This document shows positions 15,176 through 23,826 of a stretch of 64,000 bases of DNA, piece after piece; the first letter of the stretch is position 1, and each line of letters starts with the position of its first letter. Both the position numbers and the translations under genes were made by a program. This stretch comes from Andreprevotia chitinilytica DSM 18519 (GTDB taxonomy: Bacteria; Pseudomonadota; Gammaproteobacteria; Burkholderiales; Chitinibacteraceae): NCBI RefSeq assembly GCF_000711875.1, contig NZ_JONM01000005.1:186001-250000 (forward strand), given 5' to 3'. The notes beneath the pieces were generated by a model. The model was not told the DNA's origin. It was given only the letters and a program-made list of their open reading frames with translations, and ran no database searches.

Positions 15176-15904
15176 ATGTATTCCATAACACACCTCTTGC
15201 GCATCACAATATTTTCCATAGTCCCGGCAATTCTGTGCAGTTGCGCATCACAAATTACGACCTATCAACCAGAGCCGAAAGTAATCTACAACTCTGGTGC
15301 ACCAATTCCGACAAAAATCACCCTGCAGCAAACCCTCTATCGGGAGAGGGTGTTCACTCCAGAGGGGCTAAAATCATCAACCAGGGCGGTCGATTACCAA
15401 TACACCCTCACCATGCCTGACAACACTACGACGGAATTATCATTTTTGAACGCTAAAAATGATCCCGACCGGAAAGCAGCCATCGATATCGTTTTCTATA
15501 ACGACGCCAACGCCTGTTGGGTAACAGGAACCATGCATCCGGATACAAAACTCGTCCACAGAGAGGGAGGCAACCTCCTCCAATATGTGAGCGTGAACGA
15601 GCAATTCTATAAGGCAACCGTAAAGGTCTTCACTAAAGATCGCCTGCTGCATGAAAGCACCATTGAAGTGTGCAGCCCGAGCGAGAATGCCAATGTGTAC
15701 AGTAAAGCAATCATGTTCTACGACCGGTCCATTCCTGCTTATGGATATTGCGGTCGAAATGGAAAGACAGTTTATTTTCCGCTCACCAACACATCGAAAG
15801 TAATCGATGCAAACCAATGCTGCCCGGAAAAAGGGGCCGGATGGTATTACCGTGATGATAAAGCGTCATACTTCAAAGAAGGCCATATCTCCATTCCCGA
15901 TTAA
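15176..15904 (+). CDS. putative lipoprotein of unknown function
   Basis: 242 residues. The N-terminus is a lipoprotein signal with a lipobox-like ILCSC around residue 21-23. The exported part is beta-rich and has an even Cys distribution (EVCSPS, YGYCGRNG, NQCCPEKG), suggesting disulfides outside the cytoplasm. I do not recognise the family. The gene is AT-richer than the flanking core genes and lies right after the palindromic mini-element, so it probably belongs to the accessory island. No clear Shine-Dalgarno is seen before the ATG. Confidence 0.65.
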   Translation: MYSITHLLRITIFSIVPAILCSCASQITTYQPEPKVIYNSGAPIPTKITLQQTLYRERVFTPEGLKSSTRAVDYQYTLTMPDNTTTELSFLNAKNDPDRKAAIDIVFYNDANACWVTGTMHPDTKLVHREGGNLLQYVSVNEQFYKATVKVFTKDRLLHESTIEVCSPSENANVYSKAIMFYDRSIPAYGYCGRNGKTVYFPLTNTSKVIDANQCCPEKGAGWYYRDDKASYFKEGHISIPD

Positions 15905-15970
15905 AACACGACAACAAACGTTAGACCTCACAGCCCACACTTCCTACCGCATTCGGAGGGAAAACCAGGC

Positions 15971-16049
15971 ATGTACGACAAGATTGCCTTCGTTAAAACT
16001 GGTTGGTCTGACGAATATCAGGGTGGGCCGGTACTTGGTAGGTACGCGA
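15971..16049 (+). pseudogene. truncated 5' end of a conserved hypothetical gene
   Basis: A perfect GGAGGG ribosome site stands before an ATG that opens MYDKIAFVKTGWSDEYQGGP followed by VLGRYA. This is the usual N-terminus of a short conserved proteobacterial protein, from memory of the family. After about 26 codons the likeness ends and the frame runs antisense into the ABC permease gene. The rest of the gene has been lost, which marks the right edge of the accessory island. 15905-15970 holds nothing else. Confidence 0.5.
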
Positions 16050-16070
16050 ACAAACCGAGCCTACCCGGCT

Positions 16071-16754
16071 TTATGCGGCCCCATACCGCCAACGCCGTTC
16101 CCACCGCCGCCCGAGCAGCTCTAAACCGCCGCACACCAGCAAATAGCCCAGCCCCACGAACGCGAAAATCTGCAGCGGGTAGACCTGCTCGCGGTTGTTC
16201 ACTTGCGTGGCGACGAAGGTGAATTCGGCCACGCCCACCACGTAGGCCAGCGAGGTGTCCTTGATCAGCGTGATCCACTGATTAATGAAGGAGGGCAGCA
16301 TGATGCGCAGCGCTTGCGGCAGCACGATGTGGCGCAGGGTTTGCCAGCGGGTGAGGCCGAGCGATAGCCCGGCGCCCCATTGGCCGCGGCCGATGGCTTC
16401 GATGCCGGATTGCACCGATTGGCTGAGGTAGGCCGCGTTGATGATCGCCAAGGCGGCGATGACGGTGAGCACGCCGGGGATGTCGATGCCGAACAGGATC
16501 GGCAGCAAAAAGTAGCACCAGAAAATCAGCATCAGCACGGGAATGGCGCGCAGCAGGACGACCAGCGTTTTGAGCACGCTTCGCAAGCGCGGGCCACCCA
16601 TCACCAGTGCAGTCCCGCCAGCCAAGCCGAGCGCAGAGGCGACGATGCCGGCGGCCACGCTCATCAGCAGGCTCAGCAGCAGTCCTCCCGGCGCGCCGTG
16701 GGCCAGATTGCCCCACAGCAGGTAATCGAGATTGCTGGCGAGGAAGTCGGGCAT
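16071..16754 (-). CDS. glutamate/aspartate-type ABC transporter permease (GltK-like)
   Basis: 227 residues, polar amino-acid (HisMQ) permease family. ATG 16754 is chosen because it overlaps the stop of the upstream permease (TGATG), implying coupled translation; the longer open frame upstream is only antisense-like sequence. It has about five membrane segments and the binding-protein-dependent signature SVQSGIEAIGRGQWGAGLSLG, which docks the ATPase. It pairs with the next permease and with the binding protein at 17738. Substrate choice is inferred from the neighbouring aspartate genes. Confidence 0.88.
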   Translation of the reverse strand: MPDFLASNLDYLLWGNLAHGAPGGLLLSLLMSVAAGIVASALGLAGGTALVMGGPRLRSVLKTLVVLLRAIPVLMLIFWCYFLLPILFGIDIPGVLTVIAALAIINAAYLSQSVQSGIEAIGRGQWGAGLSLGLTRWQTLRHIVLPQALRIMLPSFINQWITLIKDTSLAYVVGVAEFTFVATQVNNREQVYPLQIFAFVGLGYLLVCGGLELLGRRWERRWRYGAA

Positions 16755-17494
16755 CACGGTGCTGGTCTCCACGCTGGCACGGGTTTCCGCCCGCTGATCT
16801 GCAGCAGCAATACGAGCGCCAGATAGAGCACGGTGGCGACGGCGAAGGCCTGGAATGCGAGCAGCGTTTCGGTTTCGACCTGGCGCGAGCTGTATGACAA
16901 CTCGGCCACGCCGATGGTCATGGTGAGCGAGGTGTTCTTGATCACGGCGGTGTATTGGCCAACCAGCGGCCGCCGCACGATCACCAGCGCCTGCGGCAGC
17001 ACGATCCAGCGAAAGGTTTGCCACGGTGTCAGCCCGAGCGCTTGGGCTGCGGCGCGTTGGTTGTCACTCACGCCACGCAGCCCGGCACGCAGTTCCCCAG
17101 CGATGAAGCTGGCGCTGTAGAGGGTGAGGGCGGTGAAGGCGGCCAGAAACTCGAACGATGGCCACGCCAGCGATAGGCCGGCTGGCAGCGCTAACACATG
17201 CGGTGTGTTGAGCCATTGCTTGGCATCGTCCGGCAATAGCCCGGAGACGCCGAAGTACCACAGCAGCAGTTGCACCATCAGCGGCGTGTTGCGGTGCAGG
17301 CTGAGGAAGGTGTCGGTGGGGATGCGGATGGCGCGTTGATGGCTGGCTTGGAGTGCAGTGAGCAGTGTGCCGAGCAGGGTGGCGGCGATGCAGACCAGCA
17401 GGGCGAGCCATGCGGCCAGTAGTGCGCCTTTGAGTAGCCAGATGAGGTAATGCGGGGCTAGCCAGTTTTGGCCTAGCCAGGCGGGGGGAGTCAT
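16754..17494 (-). CDS. glutamate/aspartate-type ABC transporter permease (GltJ-like)
   Basis: 246 residues from MTPPAWLGQNW, the same length as E. coli GltJ. The frame is open to 17533, and ATGs at 17518 and 17533 cannot be excluded because none has a clear ribosome site. It contains NTPLMVQLLLWYFG, the hallmark of HisMQ-type permeases, and the GELRAGLRGVSDNQRAAAQA loop that contacts the ATP-binding subunit. It overlaps the following permease by one base. The gene for the binding protein lies 243 bp upstream across a family A repeat. No ATPase gene accompanies the set. Confidence 0.88.
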   Translation of the reverse strand: MTPPAWLGQNWLAPHYLIWLLKGALLAAWLALLVCIAATLLGTLLTALQASHQRAIRIPTDTFLSLHRNTPLMVQLLLWYFGVSGLLPDDAKQWLNTPHVLALPAGLSLAWPSFEFLAAFTALTLYSASFIAGELRAGLRGVSDNQRAAAQALGLTPWQTFRWIVLPQALVIVRRPLVGQYTAVIKNTSLTMTIGVAELSYSSRQVETETLLAFQAFAVATVLYLALVLLLQISGRKPVPAWRPAP

Positions 17495-17572
17495 GGGGTG
17501 GAGCCTAGGACAAGTCATACAGCAGGAAGGCAAAGCTGGAAGAGAAGCTCAATCGCTCGCATGACTGACCAT

Positions 17573-17670
17573 TCCCCCCTTTTTGAAGGGGGGCTAGGGG
17601 GGATTTCTGCGGCATCTCAATTTGCAATGACGTCGAAATCCCCCTCAATCCCCCTTCAAAAAGGGGGAGG
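17573..17670. repeat. interspersed inverted repeat, family A copy 3
   Basis: CCCCCCTTTTTGAAGGGGGG...CTTCAAAAAGGGGGAGG with the same core as the copies at 834, 3817 and 23561. It lies between the binding-protein gene and the permeases. Confidence 0.85.
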
Positions 17671-17737
17671 TAAACACCTTGATGCGCTTCGAATAAGCTG
17701 CTCTGCAGGATCGAGAATGGATTCTTCGATCAGGTGA

Positions 17738-18541
17738 TCAACCCTGATCCCCAATCTTGAAATCACGCGGCAGCGGGGCCTTGGTGGTGGGGCCGAACCA
17801 GTGGTCGTAAATCTTGACCGCCTCGCCGGATTTTTCCAGCTCGTGCAGGGTTTCGTTCACCAGTTTGGTCAGGCGGGTTTCGCCCTTGGGCAGGCCGATG
17901 GCCTGGTATTCACGGCTGAGGGTGAACGGGGCGACTTCGTATTTCTGTTTGTCCGGCGCGTTGGCGAGCAGGGCGATCAGTTTGGAGCCGTCCTGGCTGA
18001 TGGCTTGCACGTTGCCGTTGCGCAGAGCGGTGAAGGCGAGGGGCGTGTCGTCATAGGCGACGACCGTTGTGGCGGGGTATTTCTCGCGCAGATAGATTTC
18101 CTGCGTGGTGCCTTTGTCCACGCCGACGCGCAGGCCGGCCAGTTGTTCCGGCTTTTGCAGCTTGCCCTTGTAGGCGATGAACTGCTGGCCGGAGGCGAAG
18201 TAGGGGATGCTGAAATCGACTTGCTTGCGGCGCTCGTCGGTGACGGTGAAATTGGCGGCGACGATGTCGGCCTTGCCGGCGACCAGCAGCGGAATCCGGT
18301 TGGCCGGGTTGGTGGGCACCAGTTCCAGTTTCACATTCAGCTTGGTGGCGATGGCTTTGGCGACGTCCACATCCAGACCGCTGATCTGGCGGGTTTGTGC
18401 ATCCAGAAAGCCGAAGGGCGGGTTGCTGTCGAAGGCGGCGACGCGCAGTACGCCGGCTTTTTTGATGTCATCAAGGCGATCGGCCAGCACCGGGGTAGCG
18501 GCGCCAAGCAGGGCGATGGCAAGGGCGAGAGTCTGTTTCAT
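17738..18541 (-). CDS. amino-acid ABC transporter, periplasmic binding protein (glutamate/aspartate type)
   Basis: 267 residues. The start at 18541 (MKQTLAL) has GAGG upstream and gives a signal peptide cleaved after VLA at about residue 20. The mature protein is an SBP family 3 protein: GVLRVAAFDSNPPFGF, ISGLDVDVAKAIATKL, ADIVAANFTVTDERRKQVDFS, LAGLRVGVDKGTT and ISQDGSKL are all at their usual places. It binds a polar amino acid in the periplasm for the two permeases downstream. Acidic substrate is suggested by the neighbouring racemase, symporter and aspartase genes. 18542-18737 holds no gene and should contain the promoter. Confidence 0.9.
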   Translation of the reverse strand: MKQTLALAIALLGAATPVLADRLDDIKKAGVLRVAAFDSNPPFGFLDAQTRQISGLDVDVAKAIATKLNVKLELVPTNPANRIPLLVAGKADIVAANFTVTDERRKQVDFSIPYFASGQQFIAYKGKLQKPEQLAGLRVGVDKGTTQEIYLREKYPATTVVAYDDTPLAFTALRNGNVQAISQDGSKLIALLANAPDKQKYEVAPFTLSREYQAIGLPKGETRLTKLVNETLHELEKSGEAVKIYDHWFGPTTKAPLPRDFKIGDQG

Positions 18542-18737
18542 TGTTTTGGCCTCATTCGTGAGTGGTGATGAGTGTTTTAAAGGCGCTGGCAGACGACGGG
18601 TAGTCATCTGCCAGTCAGCGAGGCCAATGCTAGTGGGTAAGATTAATTCCGTAAAATTACATTAAATGTATTTAATATTCTTATTTGGTCTATGAGGGCG
18701 AGGGGAGCAAACCAGCTTGTGATGATTTGTGAACGCG

Positions 18738-20186
18738 CTAGGCCATCGCAACCGACCGCTGCGCCAGCGCCACACACCGCTTCGCCAGCACTTCGGTCGG
18801 ATCAACAATGCCAATCTCCTGCCTATCGAGCTTCAGCTGGGTGATGCCCGGCAGAATCAGCGGCAGTTCGGTGCAGCCCAGAATGAGCACCTTCGCGCCA
18901 GCGGCGGCGAGGTGGGCGGCGGCGTCCAGCAGGTCGTCTTCGCATTGGCCGGTGGTGAAGCCGGCCTTTACGCCTTGCGGGCCATAAATGGCGCGCATCA
19001 CTTTTTCCTGCAGGTCTGGCGAGGGGGCAATCAGTGCCAGCCCGGCTGCTGCGGCGGCGTCGTGATAAACGCGGCTGTGCAGCGTGCCGGAGGTGGCGAG
19101 CAGCCCGATGGTGACGTCCGCGCCATAGCGGTCGCGGATGTGGTTCACCGTCTCGGTCAGCATGTTGATGATCGGCACGTTCAGGCTGGGCTGGATCGCG
19201 CTGACGAAGGCGTGGGCGGTGTTGCAGGGGATGGCGATGGCGTTAGCGCCTTCGGTTTCCAGCCGCTTGCAGGTGGCGAACAGCGCGACGGTGGGGTCGG
19301 CGGCCTGATGCAGCAGGTTGGCGGTGCGGTCGGGAATCTGCGGGTTCTGCTCGACCACCATCTTGATGTGGTCCTGATCCCGGCCGGCTGGGGTGTTGCG
19401 GACGATCTTGTCCATGAAATCGACCGTCGCAGCCGGGCCGACGCCGCCGACGATGCCGAGCTTGAACGCTGGTGCAATCTCGCCGTGCTCGCCACTCGCC
19501 GCGAAGTCGGCATACACCTGGTTGGAATCCACCAGCTCGATGCCACGCCGCTGCATAGCTGAGCAGACCATCGCCAGTTCGGTGATGCCGGGCAGGATGA
19601 GTTTGGCGCCTTGGTCGATCACGTCCAGACAGACCTCGTGCAAATGCTCGATGGCAGGGCCGTCGAGATTGCCGGCCTTGAGCCCGTGCGCGCCATAGAT
19701 CGCGCCCATGAGTTTTTGCTGGTTGGCGGCACTCGGGTAGACGAGGGGATAGCGGTCGCCGAAATAGCGCTCGAACAAGGCCGAATGGCGCACGTAATCG
19801 GATGCCAGCACGCCGATCGTCTCGCCGGCGGATACGCGCCGGTCTACGTATTGCCGTAGCGCCGCCATCATGTCGAGCAGCGGTACGTTCAGCTCGGCTT
19901 GCAGCGTTTCGCGGAAGGTATGGCTGGCAAAGCAGGGCAGCAAAATCGCATCGACCTTGCGCTCGGCAAAGGCTCGGCTGACTTCGAACACGTAGAGCTG
20001 GCGCGAGATCATGGCCGCATCGCGACTCAGGATCGCGGCGACGTCCTTGAACGGGTGTTGCTCGAACAGGAAATGGAACTTCCCCTGATCCGCCATGACC
20101 GGGCGGCATTTGACCAGCTTGTAAAACAAATCCGCGCCGGCCAGCGCGCCAAGGCCGCCAATGATGCCGAAGGTTTTTTTGCTCAT
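18738..20186 (-). CDS. double-domain aspartate/glutamate racemase family protein
   Basis: 482 residues made of two Asp/Glu racemase domains in tandem (about 1-235 and 240-475), each opening with a G-I-[IV]-GG-[LV]-G motif (GIIGGLG, GIVGGVG). The C-terminal domain keeps both catalytic cysteines, Cys321 in IPCNTAH and Cys438 in LGCTEL. The N-terminal domain keeps Cys85 in LPCFASH, but the second site reads LPGITEL with Gly200 in place of Cys. Family members normally have one domain of about 230 residues. The second domain should be a cofactor-independent racemase; the first is probably inactive as a racemase and may be structural or bind ligand. The gene lies with acidic amino-acid uptake and aspartase genes. 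Confidence 0.88.
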   Translation of the reverse strand: MSKKTFGIIGGLGALAGADLFYKLVKCRPVMADQGKFHFLFEQHPFKDVAAILSRDAAMISRQLYVFEVSRAFAERKVDAILLPCFASHTFRETLQAELNVPLLDMMAALRQYVDRRVSAGETIGVLASDYVRHSALFERYFGDRYPLVYPSAANQQKLMGAIYGAHGLKAGNLDGPAIEHLHEVCLDVIDQGAKLILPGITELAMVCSAMQRRGIELVDSNQVYADFAASGEHGEIAPAFKLGIVGGVGPAATVDFMDKIVRNTPAGRDQDHIKMVVEQNPQIPDRTANLLHQAADPTVALFATCKRLETEGANAIAIPCNTAHAFVSAIQPSLNVPIINMLTETVNHIRDRYGADVTIGLLATSGTLHSRVYHDAAAAAGLALIAPSPDLQEKVMRAIYGPQGVKAGFTTGQCEDDLLDAAAHLAAAGAKVLILGCTELPLILPGITQLKLDRQEIGIVDPTEVLAKRCVALAQRSVAMA

Positions 20187-20295
20187 GTCGTCTTGTCCGA
20201 GGTGGGCCGGGAGAGTGGAGGGGATTTTGGCGTTTGAAATGACGCAGGGATATTGAGGGAATCGGGTATTTGGGGGGGAAGGGCCGCGTCTTGGC

Positions 20296-20402
20296 TCCCC
20301 TCGCCCACTTGTGGGAGAGGGGCGGGGGGAGAGGGTCTTGCTACGGGCAGTGACTGAACAAGCGCCCTCTCCCTAACCCTCTCCCACAAGTGGGAGAGGG
20401 GA
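20296..20402. repeat. interspersed inverted repeat, family B copy 2
   Basis: CTCCCCTCGCCCACTTGTGG...CCCACAAGTGGGAGAGGGG, related to 2730-2837, in the gap between racemase and symporter genes. Confidence 0.82.
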
Positions 20403-20420
20403 CAAAATCATGAGTAGCCC

Positions 20421-21710
20421 TTACGCCTTCGCAGCAGCTAGGGGCACCCCCAACGGCGCAGCTTCCTCCGTCTCATCCGCGTGATCCGTCTGCCCTTCGA
20501 TCTTCGCAATCACCGCTGTCGCCAAGCTATTGCCAATCACGTTGGTGGCAGTGCGGCCCATGTCGAAAATCTGGTCGATGCCGATGATCAGCAGCAAACC
20601 CGCTTCCGGCAGATGGAACATCGGCAGGCTGGCGGCCACGACCACCAGCGAAGCACGCGCAACGCCGGCCATGCCCTTGCTGGTGACCATCAGCACGAAC
20701 AGCACCGTCAGCTGTTGGCTCCAGCTCATTTCGATGTGGTAAGCCTGCGCGATGAACATCACCGCGAATGCCTGATACATCATCGAGCCATCCAGATTGA
20801 AGGAATAACCCAGCGGCAGCACGAAGCTCGAAATGCGACGGGGCACGCCAAAGCGTTTCAGCGATTCGATGGTTTTCGGGTAGGCGGATTCGCTGCTGGC
20901 GGTGGAGAAGGCCAGCATCACCGGCTCGCGAATCAGCTTGCCCAGCTGGACGACCGAGCGGCCGAGGAACAGGTAGCCAACACCGAACAGGATCGCCCAC
21001 AGCAAGGCCAGCCCGAGGTAGAACTCGCCGATCAGCTTGCCGTAGTCCGCCAGAATGCCCAGACCTTGCGTGGCAATCGCCGCGGCCATCGCAGCAAAGA
21101 CGCCAATCGGGGCGAAGCGCATCACGTAGTCGGTGATGCGGAACATGATGCGGGACAGTTCGTCGATCATGCGGTCGAGGGTGGTGTGCCCTTGCGACTT
21201 GATGTACGACAGCGCGCCGCCGAAGAACAGCGAAAACACCAGGATCTGGAGGATTTCGTTGTTCGCCATCGCCTCGGTAATGCTCTTGGGGAACACGTGG
21301 GTGATGAAGGTTTTGAGGTTCAGATCGCCGGTCTTGAGCGCGCTGACCGCCGTGGCATCCGGCAGGGCCAGATGCATCTGTGCGCCGGGCTGGAAGAGGT
21401 TCGCCAGGGTCATGCCCAGCAGCAGCGAGACCGTTGCCGCACAGACAAACCACAGCATGGCCTTGAGGCCAATGCGGCCAACCGCGCCAGAGCCGCTCAT
21501 GCTGGCAATGCCGGACACCAGCGTGGCGAACACCAGCGGCGCGATGATCATCTTGATCATGCGCAGGAAGATATCCGTGACCATGCCGAAGTAAGCGGCG
21601 ATGTCTTTGGCTGCTTGCGCATCCTTGGCATAGGCATGGCATAGATAACCGACCACGATGCCAAGCACCATGGCGATACCGATTTGACTCGTCAGTTTTC
21701 GGGTATTCAT
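20421..21710 (-). CDS. dicarboxylate/amino acid:cation symporter (DctA/GltP family)
   Basis: 429 residues, DAACS family, inner membrane. Visible signatures are the serine-rich re-entrant loop AFSTASSESAYPKTIESLKRF, the NLDGSMMYQAFAVMFIAQA stretch, the second loop VTSKGMAGVARASLVV and DQIFDMGRTATNVIGNSLA, which carry the substrate and cation sites. It imports C4-dicarboxylates or glutamate/aspartate with protons or sodium. The serine-rich loop and the adjacent aspartase make aspartate or fumarate/succinate plausible; the exact substrate cannot be told from sequence. It is expressed in the same direction as aspartase upstream. Confidence 0.93.
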   Translation of the reverse strand: MNTRKLTSQIGIAMVLGIVVGYLCHAYAKDAQAAKDIAAYFGMVTDIFLRMIKMIIAPLVFATLVSGIASMSGSGAVGRIGLKAMLWFVCAATVSLLLGMTLANLFQPGAQMHLALPDATAVSALKTGDLNLKTFITHVFPKSITEAMANNEILQILVFSLFFGGALSYIKSQGHTTLDRMIDELSRIMFRITDYVMRFAPIGVFAAMAAAIATQGLGILADYGKLIGEFYLGLALLWAILFGVGYLFLGRSVVQLGKLIREPVMLAFSTASSESAYPKTIESLKRFGVPRRISSFVLPLGYSFNLDGSMMYQAFAVMFIAQAYHIEMSWSQQLTVLFVLMVTSKGMAGVARASLVVVAASLPMFHLPEAGLLLIIGIDQIFDMGRTATNVIGNSLATAVIAKIEGQTDHADETEEAAPLGVPLAAAKA

Positions 21711-21789
21711 TTTTTGCTCATCTCAGATTGATTCGAGGAGGGTTGGCCGGCTTGGTGTCGGTTCTTGGTGTGTTGAGCGGGCCAAATGT

Positions 21790-21860
21790 GTAGCCCGGAC
21801 GGCTTGGCCGGCCGGGGTGTTGTGCAAAGAGACCCCGGCCACCAAAGGTGTCCGGGCTAC
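21790..21860. repeat. interspersed inverted repeat, family D copy 1
   Basis: GTAGCCCGGACGGCTTGGCC...GGTGTCCGGGCTAC, a long imperfect hairpin. A close copy lies at 27434-27507. Confidence 0.82.
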
Positions 21861-21892
21861 ATGTTGGCTCAAGGGAGAGGGCGCTATGGCCC

Positions 21893-23344
21893 CTACTGCA
21901 CCAACGCCCCGGTAATCGGATAACGCGGCGCAGTCAGTGCCTCCGGCCGCAGCAGCTCATCCAGCACCTCGCGCGAAACCAGCCCGCGTTCCAGCACGAT
22001 GTCGTACACGCGGCGGCCGCTATCCAGCGCTTCGCGGGCGACGTCGGTGGCGTGGTGGTAGCCGATGTAAGGATTGAGCGCAGTCACCAGTACGATTGAG
22101 CGATCCAGATGCTCACGCAGGCGGTCCGGGTTGGCAGTGATGCCGCGCACGCATTTTTCTTCCAGCGTGCGGCAGGCTTGGGCGAGGTGGTTCACGCTGT
22201 TGAACATCGAATGCGCGATGATCGGCTCGAAGGCATTGAGCTGCAGCTGGCCCCCTTCGGCCGCCATGGTGATGGTCAGATCGTTGCCGATGACTTCGAA
22301 GGCGATCTGGTTGACCAGCTCCGGGATCACCGGGTTGACCTTGCCCGGCATGATGCTCGACCCGGCTTGTACCGGCGGCAGGTTGATCTCGCCAAAGCCG
22401 GCACACGGGCCGCTCGATAGCAGGCGCAAGTCGTTGCATACCTTGGAGAGCTTGACCGCGATGCGCTTGAGCACGCCGGAGAGCTGCACGAAGGCGCCGC
22501 AATCCTGCGTGGCTTCGATCAGATTCGGGGCGGTGACGAAAGGCTGGCGGGTGATGGTCGCCAGATGCTTGCAGACAGCGGCGGCGTATTCCGGCTGAGT
22601 GTTGATGCCGGTGCCGATGGCAGTCGCGCCGAGGTTGATCTCGCGGATCAGCGGCATGGCTTCGCACAGGCGCAGGATGTCTTCACGGATCATCACGGCG
22701 TAGGTCTGGAACTCTTGGCCCAAGGTCATCGGCACCGCGTCTTGCAGCTGGGTGCGGCCGACTTTGAGCAGGCCGCTGAATTCGTTGGCCTTGACTTCAA
22801 ACGCGCTGGCCAGGCTTTGCATGCGTTCCAGCAGTACGGCGATGCCGCGCAGCGTCGCCAGCTTCAAGGCCGTCGGGTAGACGTCGTTGGTCGATTGGCT
22901 CAGGTTGACGTGCTCATTGGGGTGCAGGTGCGCATAGTCGCCCTTGGCATGGCCCATGATTTCCAGCGCCCGGTTGCTGATCACCTCGTTGGCATTCATG
23001 TTGGTGGAGGTGCCCGCGCCGCCCTGGATCAGGCTGATGGGGAACTGGTCGTGCAGGAGGCCGGCGCGCAGGTCGTCACAGGCGGCACAGATCGCCACGC
23101 AATGCACCTCGTCCAGAATGCCCAGCTCGTGATTGGCCCGCGCGGCGGCTTGCTTGATATCGGCCAGCGCGACGACCAGATCGGGGTAGTGCGAAACCGG
23201 CTGGCCGGTGAGCGGGAAGTTCTCCAGCGCGCGGACGGTGTGGACGCCGTAGTAAGCGGCAGCGGGGACTTGCTTATCCCCCAAAAGGTCGTGCTCCAGT
23301 CGGAAACCCTGTTCACTCAGGGTCGCGTTCATGGCCTTGTTCAT
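21893..23344 (-). CDS. aspA: aspartate ammonia-lyase
   Basis: 483 residues, fumarase/aspartase superfamily. It converts L-aspartate to fumarate and ammonia in the cytoplasm. The start at 23344 (MNKAMNATLS) is preceded by GAGGAG at good distance; the frame runs 11 codons further. Conserved regions: [53 protein letters not shown] and the signature loop [15 protein letters not shown] with the catalytic Ser. The Asn/Val choices in these regions (HLHPNEHVN, PVIPE) favour aspartase over fumarase, and a separate fumC lies at 34841. With the symporter and racemase it forms an acidic amino-acid catabolic set. Confidence 0.92.
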   Translation of the reverse strand: MNKAMNATLSEQGFRLEHDLLGDKQVPAAAYYGVHTVRALENFPLTGQPVSHYPDLVVALADIKQAAARANHELGILDEVHCVAICAACDDLRAGLLHDQFPISLIQGGAGTSTNMNANEVISNRALEIMGHAKGDYAHLHPNEHVNLSQSTNDVYPTALKLATLRGIAVLLERMQSLASAFEVKANEFSGLLKVGRTQLQDAVPMTLGQEFQTYAVMIREDILRLCEAMPLIREINLGATAIGTGINTQPEYAAAVCKHLATITRQPFVTAPNLIEATQDCGAFVQLSGVLKRIAVKLSKVCNDLRLLSSGPCAGFGEINLPPVQAGSSIMPGKVNPVIPELVNQIAFEVIGNDLTITMAAEGGQLQLNAFEPIIAHSMFNSVNHLAQACRTLEEKCVRGITANPDRLREHLDRSIVLVTALNPYIGYHHATDVAREALDSGRRVYDIVLERGLVSREVLDELLRPEALTAPRYPITGALVQ

Positions 23345-23560
23345 TTTTATCGCTCCTCGTTGCATCGATATGTGCAAGACGAGCTCATTCTATTTACGGC
23401 CGTTCGTGACCATGATGCGGATGCGAACTGGTGTTATGCGGTTTTGGAATGGGCTAGAAATGGGCGCTGGCGGCGTGTGTGGGCTGGGTTGGGAACGCGA
23501 GCGACAGTCGGTTGAAAAAATATGCGGAGTGTATTTATTGGAATGCGCTTTGGGTTTTTA

Positions 23561-23690
23561 CCTCCCCCTTTGTGAAGGGGGATGGAGGGGGATTTCGACG
23601 CCATTGCAACTTGAGACGCCGCAGAAATCCCCCCGCTGGCCCCTATACCTGAACGAATCGAAGATTCGCACGGCACAAAAAGGGGGGGAC
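23561..23690. repeat. interspersed inverted repeat, family A copy 4, interrupted
   Basis: The left arm and core match the other family A copies, but the right arm is split. After AAATCCCCCCGCTGGCCCC an extra piece of about 30 bp, including the small palindrome CGAATC-GAA-GATTCG, precedes the ending AAAAAGGGGGGG. The rest of the 23345-23826 gap shows no gene. Confidence 0.75.
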
Positions 23691-23826
23691 GCTGGTGAGC
23701 GTTGAACGTGTGCGGGCAATTGCATAGGGAAATCCAAGCTGTTTGTCATATGTGCTTTGGATGGAAAATCCGCATTCGCAAGATTCGCAATTCCCCTTTG
23801 ATCCGTTTCCCCATCATCGAAACCCT

